A stretch of DNA of 20,464 nt from CAZSWS01 sp964610765 (GCA_964610765.1 CAZSWS010000053.1:1-20464), one strand, 5' to 3'. Shown: positions 1 through 7,469, counted from the first letter of the stretch. Program-made: numbers and translations. The notes: generated by a model not told the origin, from the sequence alone.

Positions 1-360
1 AGTAGTCGAAATAGAACACAAGAGCCGGATAAGGTGAAAGCTAATCCATTTGGACTGAAGAATATGCTAGGAAATGTGATGGAGTATTGTGCTGATAGAT
101 ATGATTCGTTAGCCTATACCAAAACAGACCTAAATGTAGCAAATCCAATTGTGAAAGAAGGAACAGAGTGGGTAGTAAGAGGTGGAAATTATACATCTGA
201 TGCATCAGACGTAAGAAGCGCAGCAAGGGGTCGTACCTATCATGATGCATGGTTGAAAACAGACCCACAGCAACCCAAAAGTATATGGTGGTATTCAGAT
301 ATTAGAGGTATAGGTTTCCGTGTAGTTTGTGAGCCTGACTCTGCTATCAAACCCAATTAA
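1..360 (+). CDS. SUMF1/FGE-like domain protein, C-terminal part (5' end outside window)
   Basis: The reading frame is open from base 1 and ends at TAA 358-360, so only the last 119 residues are present; the GTG at 34 is internal, not a start. The residues match the C-terminal half of the formylglycine-generating-enzyme (FGE-sulfatase, C-type-lectin-like) fold: a 'GLKNMLGNVMEYCADRYD' block, then 'WVVRGGNY', then 'SAARGR', then the closing 'RGIGFRVV'. In true FGE the stretch between GG-Y and AAR carries two catalytic cysteines; here it reads TSDASDVRS and has none. I infer that it is not a sulfatase activator but one of the many non-catalytic or differently working SUMF1 relatives of Bacteroidota, some related to GldJ/GldK. 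Two Tat-type sugar enzymes follow on the same strand, which suggests an envelope role. The family is clear; the function is unknown. Confidence 0.85.
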   Translation, partial: SSRNRTQEPDKVKANPFGLKNMLGNVMEYCADRYDSLAYTKTDLNVANPIVKEGTEWVVRGGNYTSDASDVRSAARGRTYHDAWLKTDPQQPKSIWWYSDIRGIGFRVVCEPDSAIKPN

Positions 361-403
361 AAATAGGAAATAGTCAATATAATATTACATAATTCAAAAT
401 ATC

Positions 404-1774
404 ATGAAGAAAGAAAATCAAATCAGTAGAAGATCCTTTTTAAAAAGCTCAGCTTTAGTAGGAGCAGCCGGAGTAGTAGGTACAGGTAGTGCTGCCTCAA
501 TGCTAACCTCATGTGATGGAGGTGGTGGAGCAGCCGCTATTAAACCTTTGAAAGAACCAGGAACATACTATGTCCCCAACTTAGTAGACTGGGCTTCTGA
601 AGGAAAAGAAATTAAATGTGGAGTAATTGGTTGCGGTGGACGTGGTTCTGGTGCAGTTTATAACTTCTTGAACTCAGCTGATGGTGTGACTGTTATAGCA
701 CTAGGTGATACTTTCAAAGAGAGAGTAGATGGTTTAGCTAATAAGTTGAAAAATGATAAAGGTATTGACATTCCGGAAGACAAACGCTTTGTAGGACTAG
801 ATGCCTATAAACAAGTGATTGACAGTGGAGTTGATATGATTATCGACTGTACTCCTCCTTACTTCCGTCCGATACATTATAAATATGCCGTAGAAAAAGG
901 AAAACATGCTTTCCTTGAAAAACCTATTTGTGTAGATGCAGTAGGTTATAGAATGCTTATAGCTGCTGCTAAACAAGCTGATGCAAAAGGTTTGAGCGTT
1001 GTAACCGGAACACAACGTCATCACCAACGCAGCTATGTAGAATCATATAAACAAGTAATGAATGGTTTAATTGGTGAAATTACCGGTGGAACGGTTTATT
1101 GGAATCAAAGTATGTTGTGGTACAGAGAGCGTCAAAATGGTTGGACAGATGCTGAATGGATGATTAAAGACTGGGTAAACTGGAAATGGTTATCAGGTGA
1201 TCATATTGTAGAACAGCACGTACATAATATTGACGTATTTACATGGTTTAGCGGTTTGAAACCTGTTAAAGCAGTAGGTTTTGGATCTCGCCAACGTCGG
1301 GTAACCGGTGACCAGTTCGATAACTTTAGCATTGACTTCACCATGGAAAACGGTATCCATATGCATAGTATGTGCCGTCAGGTAAATGGTTGTGCCAATA
1401 ATGTAAGTGAGTTTATCCAAGGGACAAAAGGTAGCTGGAATAGCCAAACCATGGAGATTAAAGACTTAGAAGGTAACGTGATTTGGAAATATGATCATGA
1501 AGCTGAAGATGCAAACTTTAAACAAAAAGACCCGTATACATTAGAACATGTAAACTTGATTAATCATATTCGTTCAGAAAAACCAATTAATCAAGTAGAA
1601 GAAACGGCTACATCTAATATGGCCGCCATTATGGGACGTGAATCGTCTTATACTGGTGCTGAGACAACTTGGGATGCTATGGTAGGTGCTCCACTAGATT
1701 ATACTCCGAAAGATTTAACTTTGGAGGGGAAAATGGATATGTCCGGATTTACTACTCCGGTACCGGGTAACTAA
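404..1774 (+). CDS. Gfo/Idh/MocA-family oxidoreductase with Tat signal, probable periplasmic lipoprotein
   Basis: The 456-residue product starts with a twin-arginine signal (RRSFLK at 9-14) and a hydrophobic stretch ending in a lipobox-like LTSC with Cys37, so it is probably Tat-exported and lipidated. The Rossmann nucleotide site is GCGGRG at 76-81, preceded by CGVI. The family signature EKP lies at 172-174; its Lys is the usual catalytic residue. Further on, GDHIVEQHVHNID (about 265-277) is the conserved C-terminal-domain segment with the substrate-facing histidines. Members oxidise or reduce sugars and inositols with NAD(P), often keeping the cofactor bound when exported. The neighbouring TIM-barrel gene starts 20 nt downstream and also has a Tat signal. 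By analogy with 3-keto-glycoside pathways of gut Bacteroides, the two may act in sequence on a glycoside, but the substrate cannot be read from the sequence. The start is fixed by the signal peptide. Confidence 0.9.
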   Translation: MKKENQISRRSFLKSSALVGAAGVVGTGSAASMLTSCDGGGGAAAIKPLKEPGTYYVPNLVDWASEGKEIKCGVIGCGGRGSGAVYNFLNSADGVTVIALGDTFKERVDGLANKLKNDKGIDIPEDKRFVGLDAYKQVIDSGVDMIIDCTPPYFRPIHYKYAVEKGKHAFLEKPICVDAVGYRMLIAAAKQADAKGLSVVTGTQRHHQRSYVESYKQVMNGLIGEITGGTVYWNQSMLWYRERQNGWTDAEWMIKDWVNWKWLSGDHIVEQHVHNIDVFTWFSGLKPVKAVGFGSRQRRVTGDQFDNFSIDFTMENGIHMHSMCRQVNGCANNVSEFIQGTKGSWNSQTMEIKDLEGNVIWKYDHEAEDANFKQKDPYTLEHVNLINHIRSEKPINQVEETATSNMAAIMGRESSYTGAETTWDAMVGAPLDYTPKDLTLEGKMDMSGFTTPVPGN

Positions 1775-1794
1775 TTAAAAAGAAAGGATAAATA

Positions 1795-2706
1795 ATGGCC
1801 TTTAATAGACGAACGTTTATTAAATCCTCTATCGGTGGCGTAGCACTCGCCACCGTTGGAGGTTTAACACATACAACTGCTAAAGCAGAAACTACCGCCA
1901 AGAAAAAATCGGTTGAGTTGAAGCTTTCATTTCAAGAAGGAACAGCTCCCGGCGGATCTTTGAACGAGAAGTTTGACTATATGGAGAACTTAGGCATCAA
2001 AGGTTTTGAGCCCGGAGGTGGAAACTTGCACCAGCGTGTCACTGAAATAAAAGATGCCTTGAGAGGTCGTGACATCAAAGTAAGTGCGATTTGTGCCGGG
2101 TTTAGTGGTTTTGTTCTTTCAGAAGAAGAGTCAGTTCGTAATGAATTTGATACTTCAATGAAGCGAATCATTGAAGCAGCCGGTGAGCTAGGCTCAACGG
2201 GTGTAATCATGGTTCCGGCATTCAATCATCAAAAACCCGTTATGCCACATACACAAGAAACACGTGACTTCATGTGTGAAGCGTTGGGTAAACTGGGCAC
2301 ATTTGCTCAAGAGCATAATACGACTATCATTCTGGAGCCCCTTAATAGAAGAGAAGCATTTTATATGCGTCAAGTAGCTGATGCTGCTTCTGTTTGTCGG
2401 GATATTAATAATCCGGGAGTTACTTGTTTAGGAGATTTCTGGCACATGACGTGGGAAGAAACTTCAGACTACGGAGCTTTTATGTCGGCAGGTGAATATC
2501 TACAGCATGTACATATGGCAAGTCGTAAAAGACGCAGTATGCCGGGTGAGGATGGAGAAGCAGATGATTATATCTCCGGTTTTAGAGCCCTGAAAGAACT
2601 TAAATACGATAAATATGTAAGTTTTGAATGTGGCTGTCAAGGAGACAGAAATATTGTACTCCCGGAAGCTGTTAAGCTATTAAGAGCACAGTGGAAGAAA
2701 GCATAA
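1795..2706 (+). CDS. Tat-exported TIM-barrel sugar isomerase/epimerase (xylose-isomerase-like, AP endonuclease 2 family)
   Basis: The 303-residue product opens with a twin-arginine signal (RRTFIK at 5-10), a hydrophobic core and a likely cleavage after about residue 31 (AKA). The rest is an (alpha/beta)8 barrel of the hydroxypyruvate-isomerase/tagatose-epimerase class. A complete metal-ligand set is visible: Glu181 in ILEPLNRR, Asp214 in GDFWHM, His240 in HVHMASRKR and Glu278 in VSFECGC, so the enzyme looks active with a divalent metal. Such proteins isomerise or epimerise keto sugars; some in Bacteroides split 3-keto-glycosides as lyases. It sits 20 nt after the Gfo/Idh/MocA gene, and only 1 nt separates its stop from the next start, so all are probably one transcript. 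AAAGGATAA about 10 nt before the ATG is one of the few purine-rich ribosome sites in the window. The exact reaction is unknown. Confidence 0.87.
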   Translation: MAFNRRTFIKSSIGGVALATVGGLTHTTAKAETTAKKKSVELKLSFQEGTAPGGSLNEKFDYMENLGIKGFEPGGGNLHQRVTEIKDALRGRDIKVSAICAGFSGFVLSEEESVRNEFDTSMKRIIEAAGELGSTGVIMVPAFNHQKPVMPHTQETRDFMCEALGKLGTFAQEHNTTIILEPLNRREAFYMRQVADAASVCRDINNPGVTCLGDFWHMTWEETSDYGAFMSAGEYLQHVHMASRKRRSMPGEDGEADDYISGFRALKELKYDKYVSFECGCQGDRNIVLPEAVKLLRAQWKKA

Positions 2707-2707
2707 T

Positions 2708-3409
2708 ATGCAATTAATAAATCCGAATATGAGACTAAGCGAGGTGGTTGAAGAGTACCCCTCGCTTATTCCTGTTTTAAATAGGTTCAACATCCGACTT
2801 GGTTTGGGTGACCGAACTGTTCGTCAAATATCTGAAGAAAAACAATTGGATATTGACTTCTTTTTGACGATGATAAACACCTTCTTGAATGAAGATTATT
2901 TTCCTGAAAAGAAGCTGCAATGTTTTCATACCTCTCAAATTATTGAGTATTTGAGGAAAACGAATGATGCCTATACTCGTCATCAATTACCCAACATAGA
3001 ACGCCATTTGAGAGTTTTTATATCCCAAAATGAATCTCCGAATGCAACGCTTGAGTTAACCGGTAAGTTTTTCAACTCCTTTAAGGAAGAGTTGCTGAAA
3101 AGAATTGAAAATGATAATGAGGCATGGTTTCCTTATTGCCTTAAATTAAGTGAAAAACTACAAGTGAGTAATGTGTCGCTTGCTATTGAAGAAAGAGACG
3201 ATTCGTCTATTGACTCAGAAGACTCTGTCGAAGCTTTTTTAAATGATTTGAAACGTATTCTGATTAAACATCTTTCCGGTTCTTATGATGAAAACCTTTG
3301 CTATGCAGTGATTTTTGCTATTACTACTTTAGGGAAAGATATCAAACAAGACAACAGGATTCGTTATCGTATTTTAGCTCCCATGGTTGCTTCAATGGAA
3401 AAGCTTTAA
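2708..3409 (+). CDS. DUF542/hemerythrin-like protein with degenerate metal ligands, possible sensor
   Basis: The 233-residue cytoplasmic protein has no signal peptide or membrane segment. Residues 1-66 resemble the ScdA_N/DUF542 domain (NPNMRLSEVVEEYPSL, then FNIRLGLGDRTV). The position where the RIC/YtfE/ScdA proteins carry a CCGG cysteine pair reads LGLGD here. Residues 74-145 resemble the hemerythrin-like diiron domain (IIEYLRKTNDAYTRHQLPNI and a later WFPY). In my by-eye alignment most iron ligands are replaced: the usual His before the Y-x-R segment is Asp87, and the HMxxEExxLFP segment reads RIENDNEAWFP. Residues 150-233 are alpha-helical and unassigned. Diiron RIC proteins repair nitrosative or oxidative damage; this one has probably lost that chemistry and may sense or bind a partner. 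It starts 1 nt after the upstream stop and precedes a LuxR-type regulator by 10 nt. Confidence 0.65.
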   Translation: MQLINPNMRLSEVVEEYPSLIPVLNRFNIRLGLGDRTVRQISEEKQLDIDFFLTMINTFLNEDYFPEKKLQCFHTSQIIEYLRKTNDAYTRHQLPNIERHLRVFISQNESPNATLELTGKFFNSFKEELLKRIENDNEAWFPYCLKLSEKLQVSNVSLAIEERDDSSIDSEDSVEAFLNDLKRILIKHLSGSYDENLCYAVIFAITTLGKDIKQDNRIRYRILAPMVASMEKL

Positions 3410-3419
3410 GTGGTATTGA

Positions 3420-4001
3420 ATGAGTAAAACGAAAGAAATAGCCATTCTTCTAACTGATTCATTACGGGCTTTAGGGTTGAAAAGTCTTCTATTGGACTTG
3501 TTTTATCCTATTGAGTCTGTCGTGTTTAGTACGTTTGCTGAGTTTTCTAAAGCTGAGCCTGATGGGTATGACTACTTTATCACTGAACCTTTATTTTTTG
3601 TTACGAATGCAGACTTCTTTTTACTGAAAAGAAATAAAACAATTTTATTAGTACACGATTTTAAAGAAATGCCCTCTGCACAATCTTTAAATATTGTATG
3701 TACAGCAGCTCCTAAAGAGACTATCATTGAACATCTGTGTAAACACTTTGAAGAAACAAATGGAACGCGCCTAATAGGTGAGCAGAATAAGGAATTATCT
3801 GTGAGAGAAACTGATGTGTTACAGCTTGTTGTGAAAGGGTTTACCAATAAAGAAATTGCAGAGCAACTGAATATCAGCCTGAATACGGTGCTGAGTCATC
3901 GAAAAAACATTACTTCCAAGTTAGGAATAAAGACACTCCCCGGTCTAACTTTCTATGCCATCATGAATGGAATTGTTGCGGGAGATGAAATTGGGTTTTG
4001 A
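3420..4001 (+). CDS. LuxR/NarL-type transcription regulator with atypical receiver-like N-terminus
   Basis: The 193-residue product ends in a clear GerE/LuxR helix-turn-helix (about 126-190: LSVRETDVLQLVVKGFTNKEIAEQLNISLNTVLSHRKNI), which binds DNA as a dimer. The first 115 residues have the size and rough pattern of a response-regulator receiver but lack its chemistry. The phosphoacceptor Asp falls on Glu56 (DYFITE), the N-terminal acidic pair reads TD, and the conserved Lys is not evident. Glu at the acceptor site can mimic a phosphorylated state, so constitutive or ligand/partner control is more likely than kinase control. No histidine kinase lies nearby. The gene starts 10 nt after the degenerate hemerythrin-like gene, so the two probably work together. 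It ends upstream of a hairpin at 4082-4095 and of oxyR. Its targets are unknown. Confidence 0.82.
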   Translation: MSKTKEIAILLTDSLRALGLKSLLLDLFYPIESVVFSTFAEFSKAEPDGYDYFITEPLFFVTNADFFLLKRNKTILLVHDFKEMPSAQSLNIVCTAAPKETIIEHLCKHFEETNGTRLIGEQNKELSVRETDVLQLVVKGFTNKEIAEQLNISLNTVLSHRKNITSKLGIKTLPGLTFYAIMNGIVAGDEIGF

Positions 4002-4081
4002 AAAATCTTTTTCATGCTCTTCTTTTTTTGTATATTTACCCGTTGATAATCTCTTTTGCCAGGAAAAACGAATAAAAACAT

Positions 4082-4095
4082 AGCCTTATAAGGCT
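4082..4095 (+). terminator. Perfect palindrome plus T-tract between the LuxR-type gene and oxyR
   Basis: AGCCTTATAAGGCT is a perfect 14-base palindrome (5-bp stem, TATA loop) followed at once by TTTTG. It fits a short intrinsic terminator for the upstream operon. A weak promoter-like pair upstream (TTTG 4027-4030, 20 nt, then a box ending TTTG at 4055-4058) would instead place it in the oxyR leader, where it could act as an attenuator. The stem is short, so the call is moderate. Confidence 0.5.
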
Positions 4096-4153
4096 TTTTG
4101 TTCGGAAGTAAAAGTAGTATACAGAAGAAAAACCTAACATAATACGCAAAGAT

Positions 4154-5080
4154 ATGACAATACAACAACTTGAATACGTGCTAGCCGTAGATACTTATAG
4201 GCACTTTGGGCGTGCAGCTGAATATTGCCGAGTAACTCAGCCAACATTAAGCATGATGATACAAAAGTTGGAAGATGAATTGGAGATAAAATTATTTGAT
4301 CGTTCGCAACAGCCAATTCAACCGACAAAATCAGGTCAAAAGGTAATTAAACAAGCTCGAGTTGTAATTCAGCAAGCTTCTCTTATCAAAGACATTGTCA
4401 AAGAAGAAGAAGAGGCTATAGACGGTGTATTTAAGATGGGCATCTTGCCAACTATTGCCCCCTATTTGCTTCCCCGTTTTATTCAAGGCTTAATGAAGGA
4501 TAATGCAGGTCTTGATTTACGTGTCATGGAAATGAAGACGGAGACTACTTTGAAAGCATTGCTAAAAGGCGAAATAGATGCAGCTATTATTGCTTCGAGA
4601 GAAGATGAAATGCGTATAGAATCAACCACACTCTTCTATGAACAATTTTTGGTTTATATATCTCGTGAAGAGCCTATATTCAGTAATAAGCTGATTAAGT
4701 CTGCTGATATTAGCGAAGAACGCTTATGGCTGTTAGATGAGGGACATTGCTTCCGTGATCAGTTAATGCGTTTTTGTAATATGGAGAAAGTAAAGCTTCA
4801 TCAAGCCGCCTATCAGTTGGGAAGTCTTGAGACTTTTATGCGTATGGTTGAGGGCGGGAATGGTATCACTTTCATTCCGGAGTTGGCTGTTGAACAGTTT
4901 TCCGGGTCACAAAAAGAATTAGTTCATCCCTTTGCGATACCTAGACCTGCTCGTGAAATTGTTTTTATCACGCGCAAAGATTTTGTGAGACATAGAGTTT
5001 CAAAATTAATTATTGATTCAATAAAGGCTGCGGTACCAAAATCCATGTTGACTGTTCAGCCGGGAGTGAAAGTGGTTTGA
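4154..5080 (+). CDS. oxyR: OxyR, peroxide-sensing LysR-type regulator
   Basis: The 308-residue product has the LysR winged helix-turn-helix at 1-60 (MTIQQLEYVLAVDTYRHFGR, then TQPTLSMMIQKLEDEL) and a periplasmic-binding-protein-like effector domain. The redox segment DEGHCFRDQLMRFC places cysteines at 199 and 208, the same numbers as the two disulfide-forming cysteines of E. coli OxyR. The start codon is therefore well supported. In Bacteroides, OxyR activates catalase, alkyl hydroperoxide reductase and Dps after peroxide or air exposure; none of these targets is in the window. The gene has its own 150-nt upstream gap containing a palindrome, and a hairpin spans its stop codon, so it is probably transcribed alone. 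Confidence 0.95.
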   Translation: MTIQQLEYVLAVDTYRHFGRAAEYCRVTQPTLSMMIQKLEDELEIKLFDRSQQPIQPTKSGQKVIKQARVVIQQASLIKDIVKEEEEAIDGVFKMGILPTIAPYLLPRFIQGLMKDNAGLDLRVMEMKTETTLKALLKGEIDAAIIASREDEMRIESTTLFYEQFLVYISREEPIFSNKLIKSADISEERLWLLDEGHCFRDQLMRFCNMEKVKLHQAAYQLGSLETFMRMVEGGNGITFIPELAVEQFSGSQKELVHPFAIPRPAREIVFITRKDFVRHRVSKLIIDSIKAAVPKSMLTVQPGVKVV

Positions 5081-5099
5081 TTCAAACCATGCTTTCACT
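5065..5099 (+). terminator. Stem-loop over the oxyR stop codon, probable terminator
   Basis: AGTGAAAG (5065-5072) pairs with CTTTCACT (5092-5099), and GGTTTG (5074-5079) pairs with CAAACC (5083-5088) around a 3-nt loop. A small internal bulge (T against ATG) separates the two stems. The oxyR TGA (5078-5080) lies inside the hairpin. The following bases are T-rich (TATGTGTAATTTGTTTC) but not a pure T-run, so an RNA-stability role is an alternative. Confidence 0.6.
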
Positions 5100-5152
5100 A
5101 TGTGTAATTTGTTTCTTTGTATTTACTGTATAAAAAGCAAGCTGGCATTTCT

Positions 5153-5803
5153 ATGATTGAAACACACGGTATTGAAAAAAGCTTTGGACAGCTTCACGTA
5201 TTAAAAGGTATAGACTTTTCCGTCAAAAAAGGCGAAATTGTAGCTTTAGTGGGACCCAGTGGTGCGGGAAAAACCACTTTGTTACAAATACTAGGTACGT
5301 TGGACCGTCCAGATAGCGGAGTAGTCTTGTATGATGGCGTTGAACCCTTTAAGTTGAAGGAGAAAAACTTATCAGACTTTCGCAATAAGCATATCGGTTT
5401 TATATTTCAATTTCATCAATTACTTCCTGAATTTACAGCCATTGAAAATGTAATGATACCAGCTTTGATAAGTGGTGAGAAAATGTCTGTGGCTAAAAAG
5501 CAAGCAGCCGAGATGTTGGATTTTTTACGACTGACTGACCGTATGAGCCATAAGCCCAATGAGCTATCAGGAGGTGAAAAACAGCGAGTGGCTGTAGCCA
5601 GAGCTTTGATAAATAGACCTTCGGTAATTTTGGCTGATGAGCCATCAGGTAGCTTGGATACAGCAAACAAAGAAGAACTTCACGGATTGTTTTTTGAATT
5701 AAGAAAAGAATTTGGTCAAACATTTGTCATTGTTACGCATGATGAATCGTTGGCCGTAAAAACAGATAGAGTCATTTATATGAAAGATGGAATGATAACA
5801 TAA
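5153..5803 (+). CDS. lolD: LolD-like ABC transporter ATP-binding protein
   Basis: I start this gene at ATG 5153, giving 216 residues. The frame is open back to a TTG at 5117, but that would add 12 residues (MYLLYKKQAGIS) ahead of the usual MIETHGIEKSFG opening. Walker A is GPSGAGKTT at 34-42, the Q-loop lies in FIFQFHQLLPEFTA, the ABC signature is LSGGE at 138-142, Walker B ends ILADE with Asp162-Glu163, and the H-loop is His196. Length and motif wording match LolD/MacB-type ATPases, which drive release of lipoproteins from the inner membrane or other mechanotransmission. The partner permease (LolC/E-like) is not adjacent, so the substrate is inferred from similarity only. A TTTCTTTG box at 5112-5119 is one base from the Bacteroides -7 consensus and could supply a promoter with a short leader. 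Confidence 0.82.
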   Translation: MIETHGIEKSFGQLHVLKGIDFSVKKGEIVALVGPSGAGKTTLLQILGTLDRPDSGVVLYDGVEPFKLKEKNLSDFRNKHIGFIFQFHQLLPEFTAIENVMIPALISGEKMSVAKKQAAEMLDFLRLTDRMSHKPNELSGGEKQRVAVARALINRPSVILADEPSGSLDTANKEELHGLFFELRKEFGQTFVIVTHDESLAVKTDRVIYMKDGMIT

Positions 5804-5859
5804 ATAAACTACTTGCTTGACGATTACATAAAAGAGAATTAACGACAAATATTACAATT

Positions 5860-6609
5860 ATGTTATGGAAAGATTTTCTCTACTTTTCCAAAGGGGAAAG
5901 AAGAGCCTTGCTTCTATTGCTTTTACTTATAGCTATAGCAGGAATATTATTGCTTTGTTCAGATCGGGGAGGGAGCAATCAGGGGAGCGAAGTATTAGCT
6001 GAAATCGCTGAAAAGAGTGATACAATAGGGAATGTATCTTCATTGTCAGCTTCACAAGAAACATTATCGGCTAAAACAAATAAAAGTGAAGCTACTCTGG
6101 AAAAAAGGCTTGTCAGAAAGATTGAGCAAAAGGAAACGATTCCTGAAAGGGTAAAACGGCTCGCACCTTCGTATGCACACAAGTATAAAAAAATAGAGAA
6201 GTATCCTAAGGGCACTGTGGTGGATTTGAATAGTGCCGACACTGTGATCTTGAAAAAAGTACCGGGTATAGGCAGTGCGTTTTCAAAGCGTATTGTGAAA
6301 TATCGTGCTTTATTAAAGGGCTTTTATGCTGTTTGTCAACTAAGAGAAGTATATGGTATTGACGAAGAACGATATGAGAATCTTAAGGTTTGGTTTCAGG
6401 TTGACTCGTTGTATGTAAAGAAGTTGAATATTAATCGTGTTGCCGAAGATTCGCTGCGTCATCCTTATCTGTCATATCCTCAGCGAAAAGAGCTTATACG
6501 TATAAGGAGGCAGCAAGGAGAAATTGATAGTTGGGACAGGTTGCGGCTTTTGGAAGAGTTTACGGCAGATGACATTGAGCGACTTTCCCATTATTTTTCA
6601 GTTGATTAG
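5860..6609 (+). CDS. Membrane-anchored helix-hairpin-helix (ComEA-like) protein
   Basis: The 249-residue product has a single N-terminal membrane segment (about 16-33, after Lys/Glu/Arg-Arg), a polar linker rich in Ser, Glu and Lys to about residue 115, and then tandem helix-hairpin-helix motifs. The first contains LNSA (123-126) and the hairpin PGIG (135-138). The second is degenerate (LNINRVAEDSLRHPYL, then YPQRKELIRIRRQQGEIDSWDRL). By charge this is an inner-membrane protein with the HhH part in the periplasm, like ComEA, which binds incoming double-stranded DNA during transformation. No other competence gene is visible here. It is followed after 26 nt by two outer-membrane genes, one with its own HhH module. 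DNA binding is inferred; HhH folds can also bind proteins or polysaccharides. Confidence 0.78.
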   Translation: MLWKDFLYFSKGERRALLLLLLLIAIAGILLLCSDRGGSNQGSEVLAEIAEKSDTIGNVSSLSASQETLSAKTNKSEATLEKRLVRKIEQKETIPERVKRLAPSYAHKYKKIEKYPKGTVVDLNSADTVILKKVPGIGSAFSKRIVKYRALLKGFYAVCQLREVYGIDEERYENLKVWFQVDSLYVKKLNINRVAEDSLRHPYLSYPQRKELIRIRRQQGEIDSWDRLRLLEEFTADDIERLSHYFSVD

Positions 6610-6635
6610 TTTTTCTTTTCTAATAATATCTTTTA

Positions 6636-7469
6636 ATGACGACGTTTAGATTTTGGGTTCTTATAGTAACCTATTTGCATATTCTATGTTTTGCGCCTTT
6701 GTGTGCTCAACATCGCCTACCTACTTTAGAAACCCCCGTGAAAGCCATGGGCGGCAGTGGAGCTACCATCTCTCCTTTGCTCAATCCGGCTGCTATAGCG
6801 CTGAATGAGCAAAGAAGCCTTTCAATTACCTATTATAATCGATATTCTATTAAAGAATTAAATACGATTTCATCTGATTTTTCTTTTTATAATAACGCTT
6901 TACCATTTGCTGTTAACCTGTCTTCGTTTGGATTTGATGACTATAGAGAAAGCCAATTTAGACTGGCAGGTGGGAAGCAAGTGGCTGAACGTTGGTTTTT
7001 CGGTATTGCTATTTCTTATTTTCTGCAACAAGGAAAGCTTTTATTGGAAGACAAATCTCTACTATCTGTTGATATTGGGCTTGTGTTTAGACCGGTTGAA
7101 ACAATTCGCCTAGGAGCAGGCTTGTTGAATGCCCCTACTATTCGTTTGTCCGGAAAAGAAGAGATGAGTAAGAAGAAGAGTAGTCATTTGGCGTGTGTCG
7201 GTTTTTCGTGGGATGTTTTAAAGGAAGTTACACTGAATGGACAGCTTGAACAAAGTGAAAATAGACCCTTATGCTTTTCTATAGGGGTGTCATATGCACC
7301 TTATGAGAGAGTGGCGTTTTATCTTGGACTCAGAACTGACCCTATGCTACCTTCAGCAGGTGTTAGTTTTTACTTGAAGGCTTTTCAAGCCGATGTAAGT
7401 CTGTCTTATCATCAGCAGTTGGGAGTTAGTACCGGGGTCGGATTAGTTTATAGATTTGGAAGAATATGA
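6636..7469 (+). CDS. PorV/FadL-like outer-membrane beta-barrel protein
   Basis: The 277-residue product starts with a Sec signal peptide (hydrophobic 5-22, likely cleavage after Ala24, CAQ). The mature N-terminus has the PorV/UPF0164 feature of a conserved small-residue plug, here AMGGSGATISPLLNPAAIAL, followed by alternating hydrophobic/polar strands with many Tyr and Phe to the end (VGLVYRFGRI). This predicts an outer-membrane barrel of roughly 12 strands. PorV proteins act with the type 9 secretion system; FadL proteins carry hydrophobic molecules. No T9SS gene or T9SS cargo domain is seen nearby. Its stop overlaps the next start (ATGA at 7466-7469), so translation of the two is probably coupled and their products may form a pair. 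The start is supported by the signal peptide; no strong ribosome site is seen. Confidence 0.75.
   Translation: MTTFRFWVLIVTYLHILCFAPLCAQHRLPTLETPVKAMGGSGATISPLLNPAAIALNEQRSLSITYYNRYSIKELNTISSDFSFYNNALPFAVNLSSFGFDDYRESQFRLAGGKQVAERWFFGIAISYFLQQGKLLLEDKSLLSVDIGLVFRPVETIRLGAGLLNAPTIRLSGKEEMSKKKSSHLACVGFSWDVLKEVTLNGQLEQSENRPLCFSIGVSYAPYERVAFYLGLRTDPMLPSAGVSFYLKAFQADVSLSYHQQLGVSTGVGLVYRFGRI

Noticed and set aside
4002..4020. GAAAAATCTTTTTC stem right after the LuxR-type stop as the terminator
   Set aside because: The stem is only A-T pairs with a tiny loop and would be weak; the palindrome at 4082-4095 is a better candidate.
5117..5152. TTG start adding 12 residues to the LolD-like protein
   Set aside because: The extra residues have no family counterpart, and ATG 5153 gives the usual start and length.
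6636..7469. Assignment as PorV of a type 9 secretion system
   Set aside because: Only the general PorV/FadL-like N-terminal motif is seen; no other T9SS component or cargo C-terminal domain is in the window.
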